The notes below the pieces were generated by a model, which was not told the origin of the DNA, ran no database searches, and was given only the letters and a program-made list of their open reading frames with translations. A DNA stretch of 64,000 bases from Halocafeteria seosinensis (taxonomy: Eukaryota > Sar > Bigyra > Bicosoecida), in assembly GCA_001687465.1 (NCBI GenBank), contig LVLI01000242.1, forward strand, positions 25,602 through 89,601, read 5' to 3'. This document shows positions 28,312 to 40,512 of the stretch, in pieces. The translations under genes and the position numbers were made by a program. Within the stretch, counting starts at the first letter, position 1, and the number at the start of each line of letters is the position of its first letter.

Positions 28312-28537
28312 CTAGTTGTTGGTGGTCAGCAAGTTCAAGAAAAAACGGCAGCCAGCCAACCCTACTCGTCACGACTCTTATGGAACGAGTGTAGATACAG
28401 AGGCTGTTTCGGTGTGAAGTTCGCTGTGAAGCAATTTTTGGCGAAGTGGGTAACGAAGACTCTTCGAAGAGGACATTACTGCAAGCGCACCCCGCGCCTT
28501 TGCTTGAGGACGAAAGCGGAGGAAATGAACAACCAAA

Positions 28538-30228
28538 CTACCTCTCCGATCGTTTCTTGAGTCCGATCGAGCGGCTTCGTTTCCGGGTACTCGCGGATCT
28601 CCCGCGGGAAGTGTGAGAATCAGTAACAGGACCTTCCGCCGAAACATTATGCAGCTTGTACGACTTAACACTAGAGGGCGACTGAATCCCTACGTTATTG
28701 TCCTCTTCTTCCTCACTACTTTCATCTTTCCCTTCATTGCCATTAAACCTCAATGCTTTCCTTGTATCGGATAAGGGATTGGATTTCCCTTCGAATCCGA
28801 GCATTGCTCTGTATCCTCCAAAGTATCCCATTATACTATCCGCCCAAGCTACGGGTAATAACTGCACAAGAGGAATTACAAGGCTGGCTAGCGGTGGGAT
28901 AATTACTACCTGCACGCATACGAGGCACATTCTTCACACCTAAAACGTTTATAGGACACCAGCCGCTCACCTCTTTATCGTATATGATCCCATCTATAAC
29001 ATGTTGTGCCACCTCTTCTGGTCTTAATGTTGGAAAGAGCAAACGCCTCAGCGTCGTATCAGTATCGTCAGAATAAGCTCCACTAAACATCCCGGTCGAC
29101 ACCAGACATGGCATCACTGTAAGCGTTCGGATATACGAATTCAGACCCTCTGATTTCATTTCTAGCCGTAAAGACGTCATGAAATTTGAATGGGCAGCTT
29201 TACTGGCGCAGTAGTCACTTAATTGTCGAGAGCTGTACTCCGAGTATACACACAACCCGGTAATTCCTTCCCTGCAATGTGTTCACATGCACGTACCCGA
29301 CTAAGCCCATTATGCTCGATATCCCCACGATGTGCCCGTGTTCGCCTTCTATCATTGCCGGCAAGAATGCCTTGGTCAAGTAAAAGGGACCATTTGTGTT
29401 AATAGCCATTGTGCGGTCGAATTCTTCCGTCGTCACATCCTCAACAGTCTTGCCCACAACAATTCCTGAAAAACGTAATCGTTATGTTCGGTACAGGAAA
29501 AACAAGCCTGCTTCAATTAATATGTAATAAGAGGAGTACATACCTGCATTATTCACTAGAATACTGATATATCGATCACTGCCAATCTTGTCTTCAATCT
29601 CTTCAGCCAACGCGAATACAGCCGAGCAGTCAGATACATCCAGACGAGCCATCCAGACCTCCGCGTCAGGATATTGCACCGTAATATCGTCGGCAACTTC
29701 GCGTAGCCCTTGTGTATCGATATCTACCAGAACTAGTGAGCACCTTTGCGCCGCGAGCTGATACGCAATCTCCAGCCCAATCCCTGTGTGCGCACAACCA
29801 ATGAGTGGTGATATCTAAAGCGGCAAACCAGGTACTCGTTGGTGCATCTCACACTCACCTGACGCGCTTCCTGTGACCAACGCAATTTCGCCCTCCAAAG
29901 CATTTCGCTGTGGATTCCAACGTCCAGTGCCGCAGCAACAGGCTCGTAACAGTGCTCCTTTGCAGCCTAATGCCTGATTCCGGACGCGTCGGAGGCGTCG
30001 TCCGTGTTTCCTGTAATAATGACGCTGTTTCCGGCCGTGGGAAAATCTCGACCGAGTATGGAATTGTCGACTCGCCATCTCCATCCTACTGTAAGGACTC
30101 CGAAGTCCCTGTGTTGGCGCTGTATCCGATGGTGTAAAGCAATATTGGAGCAATAATACCACTCCAAGGATGGACGACACCGTTATAGAAATCGTCCAAA
30201 ACAGCTCGATCCCGGGATCGAAATCCAT
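28538..30228 (-). CDS. Membrane-anchored short-chain dehydrogenase/reductase (SDR16C-like)
   Basis: Starts MDFDPGIELFWTISITVSSIL with an N-terminal membrane helix (about residues 10-30) and a basic cytosolic linker. The Rossmann motif TGSASGIG spans an intron (29850 region). LDVSD, ILVNNAG and NTNGPFYLTKAFLP follow, then the catalytic YCASKAA (YxxxK) with an upstream SSIMG serine. After the fold comes a second hydrophobic segment (VIIPPLASLVIPLVQLLPVAW) and an acidic then Arg/Ser-rich tail ending KKRSER. This layout resembles the SDR16C/RDH10 and DHRS group, which act on retinoids, steroids or lipid carbonyls at the ER. The substrate cannot be told from sequence. About five exons were recognised, with exact joins checked only at the first. 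Confidence 0.82.
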
Positions 30229-32311
30229 TATCCCTTTCTGTCTTCTGTCTACAACTCAGTGGCTTAAAAAGTTCAACAAAATTTGGTGGACGACGCGCGG
30301 CCGTGGGACAGAGTGACACGACACTACAGTGCCGTGTACTATGACCGACCGGGATTATTTTTTATTGGTAATAAGTGGTGGATATATTCATTGACTTATC
30401 CTTCCTTTCCATGCCATTATTTCAACACTTAACGGCTGGAACGAACAGTCTCTCGACCCGGTACGTAGCGTTGCGATCTTGCGACTGACCTGGACGTAAT
30501 GTACCCACGCGGTAACATACAGGTACGTGTACCCCTTTATCAACTGATTTGAAAGCAGAGAAAATTCCTTGACAACACTTACAGTAAACGATGAACTAGC
30601 TCTAGACTCTAAGCTCTATGCCCCACTACCCCTAGAAACTGTGAGTCGCAGTCTGTGACCTGATGCTGGTCCGTTGCTGCTTTATGCATTTTGGACACGC
30701 TTACCGTCCTTCTTCTCGAAATCCTAGGGGTTTTCGTTCTCTTGATATATCAAAGCGAGTTCACATGTTGGACGACTGGATCCAAAGTGTTCAAATCACA
30801 GTCCTCCGCTGTCAAACTGCTAAATTCGGTAAACGCTGAAAAGCAGACTAAAATATTGTGGACTGGTTCCAACCCGAGATATCCAGCGAGGTCAAGCTGG
30901 AGAGATATCGAACCCCGTGATCAGTTATGGCCAATTGTTTGCACCCGCTCATGTCCATATATCTCAACTTCGACAAGTGTTTGAAAGCGGAGTCTGTAAA
31001 CTTCTCGCATTCGACAGTATCCGAAGACGTCAAACTAGGCAAATGTTGAAACGCAGAATCCGTGATGGAGGACAGGTGGCAGAAGCTGATATTCAGACGT
31101 TTCAATGTGGGTAAGTGTGGGAAAGCAGCATATGATATATATATGTAGTCACTTCGCCGCATCCCTTGATATCCAGCAAAGTCACAGGTGTTGAAAGGCA
31201 GAATCGGTCACGGGGCACCATCCAGCATTCAGATACCTCAACTTTGACGAATGTCTGAAAGCAGAATCAGCCAGCTGCAAGCAGTTATGCATTATCCAAG
31301 AAAGTCAAATTGGACAAATGCTGAAAAGCAAAATTCGTGATGTTAGCATGACATGTTCAGGGATGCCAAATTTGAGAAATGTTGAAAGGATGAGTCCGCG
31401 AACGTTGATTGATACTTTCATGAAATTAGAGATATTGGAATTTCAGTCCGCATATGGTTTTCCTTCACCCTATGTACAACCCTAGGAAGAATTTAAAGAC
31501 TAACGCTCTTTGGATCAGACAGACAATGGAGGAAGACAGGAAGAAGTCTTCTGAACAACTACTTGAGTGAAACGTATTCTGTCCTTTAGGGTTTTTTGTC
31601 ACGCTGGTGGAAACCAGTCTTCGTCAAGCAACGCATAAAATGGTCGACAATGAGCTTTGCTCCGAAGTGAAACATCCATGATTCAAGGGCTCGGTGACAC
31701 GTGCACTCTTACGAACATGATAATTTGCAAGACGAATTGGAAACAATTATGCTTTCGCTTTACGACATATTGTAGGTTCGTGGTACCTGGGTAGTACACT
31801 ACACTTCTTCCCGTTGGAGCAATACTGTTTGTACATCGTGCACGATACACGTGCTAGGCGACTAGCTAGACAATCAACACCGTCGTACGCTACCCATTCA
31901 GTGCGAGCTCTACTTCTAAGCAACTGTGCATCAATTGCTTCACTGGACCTTGACGACTTACCAGGGTCGTACATACCTTGCTGCGCTCTCCTTGTCCTGA
32001 ATGCTTTCCACCTCCTGCGTCGTTCACGACTGTTGACTTTTCCCGATGAAGATAAGTGCTGCTGGTCGCTCGATAACCTTCCAGTAATGTGTATAGGAGT
32101 ATCCTGAATCCTGTAGTTTCGAGGATTAACGGATAACAATAGCCTACACTGCGCTAGCCATACCAGGTAGTATAGTCAAGCTGTGTATAACGCTGATGCA
32201 TTGCGCGACGCGCTTGAAGGATAATGTTCACACATTACAAGCGTGCATGCCAAGGCCAGACGAGCAATGAGCACTGCTATGTATGCTTGGCGGAGAGTTA
32301 CAAGAGTGCTT
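30229..32311. other. Gene-poor stretch with a decayed LRR segment
   Basis: About 2.1 kb without an intact gene. Besides the leucine-rich relic at 30848-31350, a minus-strand open frame at 31747-32139 has an Arg-rich segment (RERRRRWKAF) but no recognisable domain or exon partners. I do not call it a gene. Confidence 0.45.
30848..31350 (-). pseudogene. Leucine-rich-repeat gene fragment, degenerate
   Basis: The frame at 30848-31162 encodes repeated units of the type L..LDISGC...TD.AF.HLS.L (for example KLRYMDMSGCKQLAITDHG and SLTSLDISGW). This is the 24-26 residue amino-acid repeat of F-box/cysteine-containing LRR proteins. Upstream (to about 31350) similar units (CWMVPRD, DSAFQTF, FQHLSNLTFLD) continue but in shifting frames broken by stops. 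No start, signal peptide or other domain is visible. It is best seen as a truncated, frameshifted relic of a larger LRR gene. Confidence 0.55.
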
Positions 32312-34822
32312 TCACCTTCGGGATAGTGCGGATTGTATTCGCTTAATTCTTTGCGGGGGTGAGTTGTGTAGCACCGCCAACTCTACAATGACTCTCCATC
32401 CCGCTTGTCGCAGTGCCCGAACGCTCCAGTTAACACGGGGAAGCGCATCCATGGGAAACGTTACACCCTGGGCATTCCGAGGTGACGTTATCTTGACCAG
32501 TTTACCAGAGTTATCTCTGGCTGATTGACCTAACCTCTCGAGCTCAAAAGATGGTGCTGTATCTCGGGCGGCTGCCACTGACCGCCGTAAATCGTACACA
32601 GTCGTTGTTTCTGGGCGTTCATGGCGACTACGCTTTGCTGCGGTTTCCAACATAGTGTCCGAAACGGTATTAGCCGGAGTGCACTGTCCAGCATGAACAC
32701 CCATGAAAGCCACTTTTTCTTTCGGAAAAGCGACATCAACTCGCACACCAGCCTCTTCGACCCAGTAACCCATCAAAATCTCGGAAACACGTGGATGCGT
32801 CAATGTTTCATCAACGTTGGAAATAGGATACATGGTTTCAAGCTCTGAAATATCAGTCTGTACCTGATCCACTGAGAATCGGATGGTTCCTGACTCAGAC
32901 AAGAACTGTTTTGCGGCTACGGCAAGTTTAGATCGAAACGCTGTCAGCCTCCAAGGCATATTCATTTCCGCAGCCTTGCAGGATCCGATTAACTGCGGAT
33001 TTGATTCAAGTAAATGAGCCACATCGGAACGCGGTCTAGACTGTAATATATCCATCAAAGCGCGATAAAGCATACGAACGATAAAGGCATGAAACTGGGA
33101 AACATCAGCGTCACCAGCTACAGAGCCTTTAGGGATATACATCTCTTCTCCATTTTCTAGCGCAAACCGTCCAAATGTCTGAGTAACATCAGGATTGACT
33201 GCTTCAACCCCATCTGGAGCAATTTCTAGTATTCTCTTCGCCAGAGTCAACGACGTCTCAGGTTTCCAAAATTGACTGCAGTGCATGGCCGCCAAGCACA
33301 GGGTGGCTTGCTTGAAATCGAGGAGGTGTGCCATCGACTTGATGTGTTGAGACGCAGCTATGAAGACCCGCGTTGCCGGAACCCCGCTGTGAGCGAATCC
33401 CCATAGTATTTCGCTAAGGTGCTGGGCATAAATGGAAGACGAAGGAGACTGAACCAACACTTCCGGAAGTCGGGAACGAATCAGTTCAAACAGTTCTGGG
33501 GCAAATACACGACCCGCACTTAAACCATGTAACATAGAGGAAAGTTCTTCTACACCAAAGGAATTCCTGTATCCAGAGAGAGGATGATATAGAGCTTCTA
33601 AAACTGGTTGGATGTTGACGCTGCTGTCAAAACGTGCCAGACTCTGAAGACCCGCCACCGTTCGCGGTAGTTCTTCCACACTTGGCCAGAAAGTTTCATC
33701 ATTCATCCGATTCTCTGGCGGAGCAGTATCACTCCAGGCTAGTTTCTCAATCGTGGAAGACGTGCTGTGGGTGTCCACAGTTTCATCCCCCGAGCGACGC
33801 CATCCCCATGAAGGATGAAAAGCAAACCGGGTTCTAATTTCCTCGGTCACGCTCCTTAACGAGTCCACAGACTCCAAATTCACACCAAGACGTCCCAAAG
33901 TGACAACAAATAATGAAAGGTCATGATAGCTACAGTCCTGCAGATGTGATTCCAAATATTGCAGAAGGGAGTCTATGAACCGGCTTGGGGTATATCCAAG
34001 CAGCGTACATCCCCATGTCAGCAGTGCAAACTCTTTGGGAGAGAAATCGTCTTTTCGCTCCATTGCTTCTTTTGCGATCCCAATGCTTATTTGTTTACAC
34101 GATCGCTGGTCAAGAACGTCATGAAAACTCGCATAAGACCAGGCCAGGACTGACAAATCATACGTCGTAAATTGACTTATTGTTCGTGCAATATACGGAG
34201 ATGCCTTGACAAAGATTTCAGGCAACGGAGCCTCAATCTTACTAACTGCCCATAGCAGAAGACAAAAGTGTTTCGGGTTCTTGAAATTATGCACATTTTC
34301 GCCAGCCTGTTCCACAATCGCATCCAATAGCTCCATACCATGTGGAGATCGCTGTAGTTGTTTCTGTGCAATGCTGTGAGAGATTACACCGTAGTGTGAA
34401 CTTTCGAATTGTTGTGGATGTTCACGAAGAAGCGTCAAAGTCCGTTTGAGTATTCGCACGACACGTTGGTCGAAATAGTCATGGAATAATGGTTCTTCGA
34501 GTTTCCCCAATTTATGAAACGCAGTGGCCAAGTTGGTGGCATTCACAACATCTTCCGACTCTTCTAAAATTCCGGTAAGTTCATCCCATGAAGTAGCAGC
34601 GAGTAACTTCTTGTTCACACGCTGGGCGGCACTTGTTATCGTCCCTTTTCTCTTTGCAGGACCCTCTTTATCGCTCATAGACTGTATGTGCCGCGATATC
34701 TGCCGTGACCGTCCATACACGGACACCAGTCGTGCTGACGCCTGTGCGCATGCACAGTGGGCGTACACTCGCGGTACACCCACACGAGCCGCCCATCGCG
34801 CTAAATGAATCATACTCATCAT
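32312..34822 (-). CDS. RAP-domain organelle RNA-binding-type protein
   Basis: A single-exon frame of 836 residues with no introns, in contrast to its neighbours. The N-terminus (MMSMIHLARWAARVGVPRVYAHC and further Arg/Ser-rich residues to about 50) looks like a mitochondrial or plastid targeting sequence. The body is a helical repeat array with FAST/RAP-type blocks (LLLWAVSKIE, LSVLAWSYASF, FALLTWGCTLLG, SEILWGFAHSGV, TLCLAAMHCSQF). The C-terminus carries a RAP-like domain with YWVEEAGVRVDVAFP, an interrupted middle, and NWSVRALRQAGWRVIVE. RAP/FASTK and OPR-like proteins bind and process organelle transcripts and are plentiful in algae and apicomplexans. The target RNA is unknown. Confidence 0.8.
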   Translation of the reverse strand: MMSMIHLARWAARVGVPRVYAHCACAQASARLVSVYGRSRQISRHIQSMSDKEGPAKRKGTITSAAQRVNKKLLAATSWDELTGILEESEDVVNATNLATAFHKLGKLEEPLFHDYFDQRVVRILKRTLTLLREHPQQFESSHYGVISHSIAQKQLQRSPHGMELLDAIVEQAGENVHNFKNPKHFCLLLWAVSKIEAPLPEIFVKASPYIARTISQFTTYDLSVLAWSYASFHDVLDQRSCKQISIGIAKEAMERKDDFSPKEFALLTWGCTLLGYTPSRFIDSLLQYLESHLQDCSYHDLSLFVVTLGRLGVNLESVDSLRSVTEEIRTRFAFHPSWGWRRSGDETVDTHSTSSTIEKLAWSDTAPPENRMNDETFWPSVEELPRTVAGLQSLARFDSSVNIQPVLEALYHPLSGYRNSFGVEELSSMLHGLSAGRVFAPELFELIRSRLPEVLVQSPSSSIYAQHLSEILWGFAHSGVPATRVFIAASQHIKSMAHLLDFKQATLCLAAMHCSQFWKPETSLTLAKRILEIAPDGVEAVNPDVTQTFGRFALENGEEMYIPKGSVAGDADVSQFHAFIVRMLYRALMDILQSRPRSDVAHLLESNPQLIGSCKAAEMNMPWRLTAFRSKLAVAAKQFLSESGTIRFSVDQVQTDISELETMYPISNVDETLTHPRVSEILMGYWVEEAGVRVDVAFPKEKVAFMGVHAGQCTPANTVSDTMLETAAKRSRHERPETTTVYDLRRSVAAARDTAPSFELERLGQSARDNSGKLVKITSPRNAQGVTFPMDALPRVNWSVRALRQAGWRVIVELAVLHNSPPQRIKRIQSALSRR

Positions 34823-35130
34823 CGTTTACTTGTAAATACTGCCTGTGTGTGGAGAAGTCAGTCACTCACTCGGACACCATTGTACGACGCCACGGGCGCA
34901 CGATAATCAGCACCACTACCACTGCACGAGAGGGTCGAAACTAACAAACACGAAATCATTGACAATACCTATGGTACAAGCAATTGTAGCAGGAAGTGTG
35001 CATGTAGGACGAAGAGTCAACCCATCGGTCGCAAGATCCCCGATCCTCTTAAAGTACACCAGTATGAGACATATATAAAGCATTGATCACACCAGATGCA
35101 ATATTCATATGGAAAGAGAGGGAGGGGACC
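34823..35130. other. Divergent promoter region
   Basis: About 308 bases between the divergent starts of the RAP-domain gene and the longin-like gene. No open frame of interest or strong structure was noticed. Confidence 0.4.
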
Positions 35131-36194
35131 ATGGGGTCGTCATTGCAGTATGCGCGATGGAGCGTCGATGTGAGTGGATTCCCCAGTCCATTCATTGACT
35201 TCAATTATATATGTGTGTATGTATCATGTTGGGGTTATGCTTGCAGCCGAATCGCGTGATTGTTATGGATGCACCCACGGGGTGCTGCTTGTTCGATAAG
35301 AAATACAGATGGAGAACTGCGGTCACCTCTCATTCTGTATGTAATCTCCTGCGCTCCTTTCTCCAGTTATCCAGAGACATTGACTGTGGAGGTGGGTGTA
35401 CATGTTTTGCTTCCTAAATTAACCTTGAGAGGGATATGTGACGGACCGACTTAGTGCAGAATTGCATTCGGCCCAATTTGCCATCGCGGACGAACAAATG
35501 GAACTCATTGTAGCCCGCAGTGATCGAGTCTTCCTGGCACTGTTCCATGATGTCACAAACCCCGCTGTAGTAAGTCTGTCGACAAGTATATACTTTTTGT
35601 TAGTTAGATGCATTATGCCGTGTGTCTTGGCAACAGTATGCACGAGAAACAGCCGAAAGAATGATCCGAAGTCTACTGAACGAATTCGAGAGAAGCTTTG
35701 TGGACGTGTTGAAGAATTTCTCAGAGATGCAACTAAAGAAAGCTTACAACGGGGATCTGGAGCTGGAGGCGTCGATTTTTGCAGCGTTTGAAAACTTTGA
35801 AGAATTTGTTAGTCAAACTGTTTCCAAGTTTTCCTCAGGAAAGGCGGAGGACGAAGAGCAACAACAACCTCCATCGGCTGACGAGGATGAAACGGAAGGG
35901 TCCTCCACGCCTTCCGAAGCCACCGCCAGGTCAAACATCGAGCAGCGCACGCCACAACACTACCGGACAATGCCGCGGGGCTATCATAGTAAAGGTCATC
36001 AATCATACACTGAAGACTATCATCCAAGGCGATTAGAGCGGGCGGATGCTCGTACTCAATATAGGGCAGATACTAATGACGATACAAATGAAGTTCGACC
36101 CGGAACTGCGCAACCAGCGAAGGTGCGGTTTAAGTCTACTGTTCCGCCAAGCCCTAGTGAAGACGAAAGGCAGGACCGAAGTACAACCCACTAA
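35131..36194 (+). CDS. Small longin/roadblock-like protein with disordered tail
   Basis: Four exons (35131-35169, 35247-35391, 35460-35569, 35637-36194) join in frame to 283 residues. Residues 1-150 read as an alternating beta/alpha fold: VIVMDAPTGCCLFDKKY, then helix VCNLLRSFLQLSRDI, strands LHSAQFA..EQMELIVARSDRVFLALFHD, and helix ARETAERMIRSLLNEFERSF. This order (strand hairpin, helix, strands, helix) is that of longin or roadblock modules of trafficking and GTPase-regulating complexes. I cannot name the family. From about residue 170 the chain is acidic then Ser/Pro/Arg-rich and probably disordered. The start ATG lies in a purine-rich GGACCATGG context. An alternative reading of exon 2 with a 30-base intron was rejected. 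Confidence 0.7.
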
Positions 36195-36775
36195 TCGTGA
36201 AACCCGAACAAGTACCACGTGGTACGTCAGTTAAAAAGGGTAGCACGCAATCTAAGCGAACCACGGTGAAGCGAATTTGACGAGGATTCTGAACAGATAA
36301 GAATGACTCTAAGCAGTACAGCTATTCCATGCTCATCAGGAACGTATTGTACCCCTCCATTTGGGGAATCACGATCCAGACAGGGATAGCAGGAGCATCC
36401 TCAGCGCCCTGTAAAATCCTAGCACATACGTTGCAAGAAAATGAAAAATACGCTTCCATGAGAGCGGTTGTGTGTTAACTGGTAACTGCAGTACCGCGGT
36501 AAGTAGCTCGTGGAACTCGAGCTGGGAGAGTAACTCGCGGTAACAAAAGCAAGCGAGACTGGATTAGTATAACCGTTAATTACAATCGACTAACGTACAA
36601 TGTACCCAAGATACATCGATTCCACACACACACTGTACAAGACAACTACACTTGTGGCCACGATTCCTCGTCGAACTGGCTAACTGGTCGAAAAGATTGT
36701 TGCATTGGGCGTAAACGCGCAGCATTTGGAGTCTGTCTGGAAGGGTTGTCAACAGCATACGCTCCCAAAACCACA
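36195..36775. other. Intergenic, nothing recognised
   Basis: About 580 bases between two same-strand genes. It should hold the 3' UTR of the longin-like gene and the promoter of the SMPD4-like gene. Open frames overlapping here are shadows or run into the next gene's first exon. Confidence 0.4.
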
Positions 36776-39700
36776 ATGGCACAGTCGGCGCAAAATGGAG
36801 CGCCGCCACCGGCGGCGGCGGTGGAGCAGCCGTCGGCGGATGAACTCCCGTATATGCCCATGGAGAAGATCTTGGAAGAGGGGCAAGATCTGGGAAATAG
36901 CACCCAACAATTCAAACGGGTTTTTCTGGAAGTGGTTCTGCGGCAGTACGTCATATTGAGAGGTTCTGCTCTTGTCTGCATCTTATTGGATCCATTGATG
37001 CAGGAAAAAAGGCATGGGGAGCAGTGACAAAGAGAGCCAAGGAGGACCGTACTCGGACCCTGCCAAGACCCGGGAGGAATTTGTCCGTAGAGATTTCCTG
37101 AGGGTACGTGTTAAAACAAAACTGTGTGGATGTGATGTGCTTACTCTTCCCCATGGAATGGCAGATCCTGGATCGAACATTTGGAGAACGATGCTTTTCC
37201 GAATTCCCTCATCCAGGCTGGATGACCGCCGGAGAAAACATACATACTGCCCAATTCCAAGATGTACGTATTCGTCACTTCGCTGCTTCCTCGTGCGATG
37301 AAGGAAAAGCATGTTTCGGTCTCAACAACTTGACGCAGTGGTACGACCAAAATTTGTTAGTGAAGAGAGGAGTCTCCAAAGACGAGGACAGTCGTGCAGA
37401 AGCATCGCTTCGTCTGCATCGGTTATACACAATGCATACAGATGAACATGAAGAGTCTTTGTTCAACATCGTGAAAGTGTCCACTGAATGGTACCCATTC
37501 CCCGAAAAATGGCTTCCTACGCCAAGTCAATTGGACGTTTACAATGGCAAAATTGATTCCCAATCCCTCATCGGCCAGTTACTTGTGAAACGGCGAACTT
37601 CTAACCTCAACGAGATTACGATCTCAATGAGCAAGTGGTTCCGTGGCAGCAAACATGGGAATTTTCCTTGCTTACGGGATCGAACATTTCAGAAAGCAAT
37701 TTTAGCGCCACCGGAATACATAATCGTTCTCTACTTTTTGCATTTCCCTCTCTCTGCTGCTTCCCAAAGATATGTAACTCCCGCGTCGGTACTAGGAGTT
37801 CCTCCAGATCTGGACCAGCCCCTCTGTTACTCTGCTGTAGAATACCTCGGAGATATTAGCTCCTACTGTCACATCGTTGCAGATCACGTGGAGTCGCTTC
37901 TCCAACATCCCTCGGAGAAATATCTGAAAGAACACCCACCGAGAGCTCTGGAAGAGGCACTAAAGCAGGCGCTCAACGCTAGCGAGATGACGACAGATAA
38001 GGCAATCTCTGGATTCTACCTGAGGGGTGTCATCGAGTACTGGTTGTCCAGTGAAGTCGCATCCGTTTCGGAAAGATCGGGTCAGCGTAATTCTCTTCCT
38101 CGTCTGCTATTAAGGAGTATAGCCGTACTGCTAAATTATATTTGTTCAGAATCCAGTCTATACCGAGCCGTATCCATGAGCTGTTTAGCTACTCAAGCGC
38201 TGATGTTGGAGAAAGGTACAGCTATACGGGGCAAAATGGTCGTGCCAGTATCTCTGGGAACAAGCCAACCGCCCACAAGGAGCCCTTACAGTGAAGACGT
38301 CCATGGATTCGACTACCGCCAGGATACCTCGTTGACAAATGAAGAACTGCTGACCATGGTACCGTCATTGACAGCAGTCTCCCGTTCATTGCATCGGCCC
38401 CTATACGACTTTCTGCATTCCCATTTGACAAATCATCCGGTGGAGAGGTTTCCTCACGGACAGTTTTGCGAACTGATAGACACCTGGCTTCTTTGTCTCA
38501 CTCCATGGAGAGCAAGCGCTCGCCAGACCTCAAAGAAGCATATCCGTGCTCCGGATCGGAATGCCGCCTTCAAATACTGTCAGCGATGGCGAGGTTGTCT
38601 ATCGTTGAGCACAGTGGATATACAAAGACTAGCAGGTGAAAGTTCTGTTATCCACGATTTCGTTGCTGCTACTACCGCAGCTGTGTCGAGCATAGTGGGT
38701 ACCAATAGTAAACCAGTCGCCACTGGCACGAAAGACTTCTCCGGGACGGCCATGGAAGGAGCCACAATACCTTGGGCTGATTCAGTTGGTTATTGTGTAG
38801 GTGACTTCTCCCAGAAGTCTAGCGCAACTGTGAAAAAGCTGTATCATGATAACTGGAAAGGATGGGTGCTAAGAAACTATTGCTACTACACAGAATTGTT
38901 ACGATGCTTCTTGGAGAGGGCCAACAAGCTAGACGTGTCGCCTCCTTCTATTGTTGAGGCGGAGACCATGGACTCCAACAATCCTAGTCTAATCACACTA
39001 AACCTATTCGAACGAACACTCGACGTTTTCGAACCCGTGGTCGTCGAAGCGTTGAAAGAAGTGGGTCTTATCATCACATTTCATCACTATCGGAAACAAG
39101 AGAATCTCAATCATGCCGAAAAAGAGTTGTGTGCATGGGCTGAAAATGCAATTTTGCGACTGGGCCAAGAGAAGATTGCCGCAATTGAGACTGGCATTGC
39201 ACAACACCAGCATCTGATGATGGTACCATCCATCTCAATTCGCATATGCAATCATGGCGTAGATACGGAGGAAATTGCTCGGCAAGTGGTGGAAGTGGGG
39301 AGCCAGGCCGCGTACTCCGAAGATGCAACCGTTTCTCTCTATCTTAACGCGGGAAAAGTCATTCAGCAACTTGTTCGGGCCGCTGTTCAGATACAGCACG
39401 AACTGAAATTATCTAGAAAACCGTTTTCATCCATTCACTGGACTGAAATAGGCAAATATGTAGAAGCCTGGATGGAAGACATAGGAGAACGCTTGCCGGC
39501 ATCTATGGCCCATTTGACTGAAAGTCATCCATATCGTGTCTTACTACACCGATATCAGTTTTGTGCTGGACGACTGGCGTCGATATTTGGATTGGAGAAG
39601 GTTATCGAACTCGAAGTATCCAAAGCTGAGGCTGATCACATGCGCGATTTGCATGCTGCTTCCACAAAGGAAACGCCTGGGCGAAGCCCAGTGGCTAAGG

Positions 39701-40344
39701 AAGCTAGCTTTTCATTTCAGACTCCAATGCGCAAGCCTTTGAGTGTTTCAGGAGGGGATAAGGGGACGTCTAGAGGCCAAATGAGTGCATCGGTGCTATC
39801 CGAAGAAGGAAGAAAACAGATTCTCTCTGGACGTAGGAAGTGCGAAGCGCGAGACGTGACATTTATCGGCCACCGTTCACATATGCCGCGAATGAGTCAT
39901 GAGTCCGAGACTTTACTCCGTTGGACGCAGCGCTTTTCGAACTCGCTCGTTCGAAGTCTGTGGGCATTACAAGGAACCTCTTTCGAGGATGGCTCCTTGG
40001 ACTGCTCCGCTCAGGGAAACGGAAGGATACTGGAATGGCTTGAAATAGATAAAAGGGCGGCTCAGTTTCAGGGTAACATACAGGTCACTCCTACAGGAGT
40101 CTATGGGCAGCCTTACGCTGACGAACCGACAGAAAAGGAAGCTGGGCATACCAGCTTTTCGCGGAGTTGCGCAGAACGCATGCTGCACCTTCCTCCGAAC
40201 TATTTCCGTATATTTGCTGATATTCGCTACTTCTTGGTATTTTTCGTTCTATTGTTATCCGCTGGGTGTACCTTGTTAGGTTTACGGTCCACAGTATTCT
40301 TTTTAGGCCTGCTTACGATCTTAGTGTGTATCTATGCCCGATAA
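36776..40344 (+). CDS. SMPD4-like (neutral sphingomyelinase 3 family) tail-anchored protein
   Basis: Three exons (36776-36945, 37004-37103, 37165-40344) join in frame to 1149 residues. Segments similar to the SMPD4 family include MEWQILDRTF-type N-terminal blocks after exon 2, PLYDFLHSHLTNHPVERF followed by LIDTWLLCLTPWRA (the family has a comparable W-x-x-YLQPWRY block), and WKGWVLRNYCYYTELLRCFLERA. The C-terminus has two adjacent membrane segments (IRYFLVFFVLLLSAGCTLLG and STVFFLGLLTILVCIYA), matching tail anchoring in the ER/nuclear envelope. In animals SMPD4 affects ER-nuclear envelope organisation; its enzyme activity is debated. Assignment rests on recalled family features, so it is likely but not certain. 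The Ala/Pro-rich N-terminus may be disordered. Confidence 0.65.
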
Positions 40345-40512
40345 ACACGACAAAGGGCAGACCTACACAAACTTCCGCTCCCTCCATGTGTCGGTGTACA
40401 CCTTCTCCTACTTAGGCTGTACGCCGTGATAGCAAACTACCTCGGAACACCGAGGGTTACTAATATTTACATTGATAGCTTGTACAGAGTTCCCTGGCCT
40501 AGCTTTTTATCC

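Noticed and set aside
31747-32139. Minus-strand frame with RERRRRWKAF
   Set aside because: No domain, no clear splice partners and biased composition; kept only as a note in the gap entry.
35337-35366. A 30-base intron in the longin-like gene
   Set aside because: Too short for this genome, and the frame stays open and joins the next exon without it.
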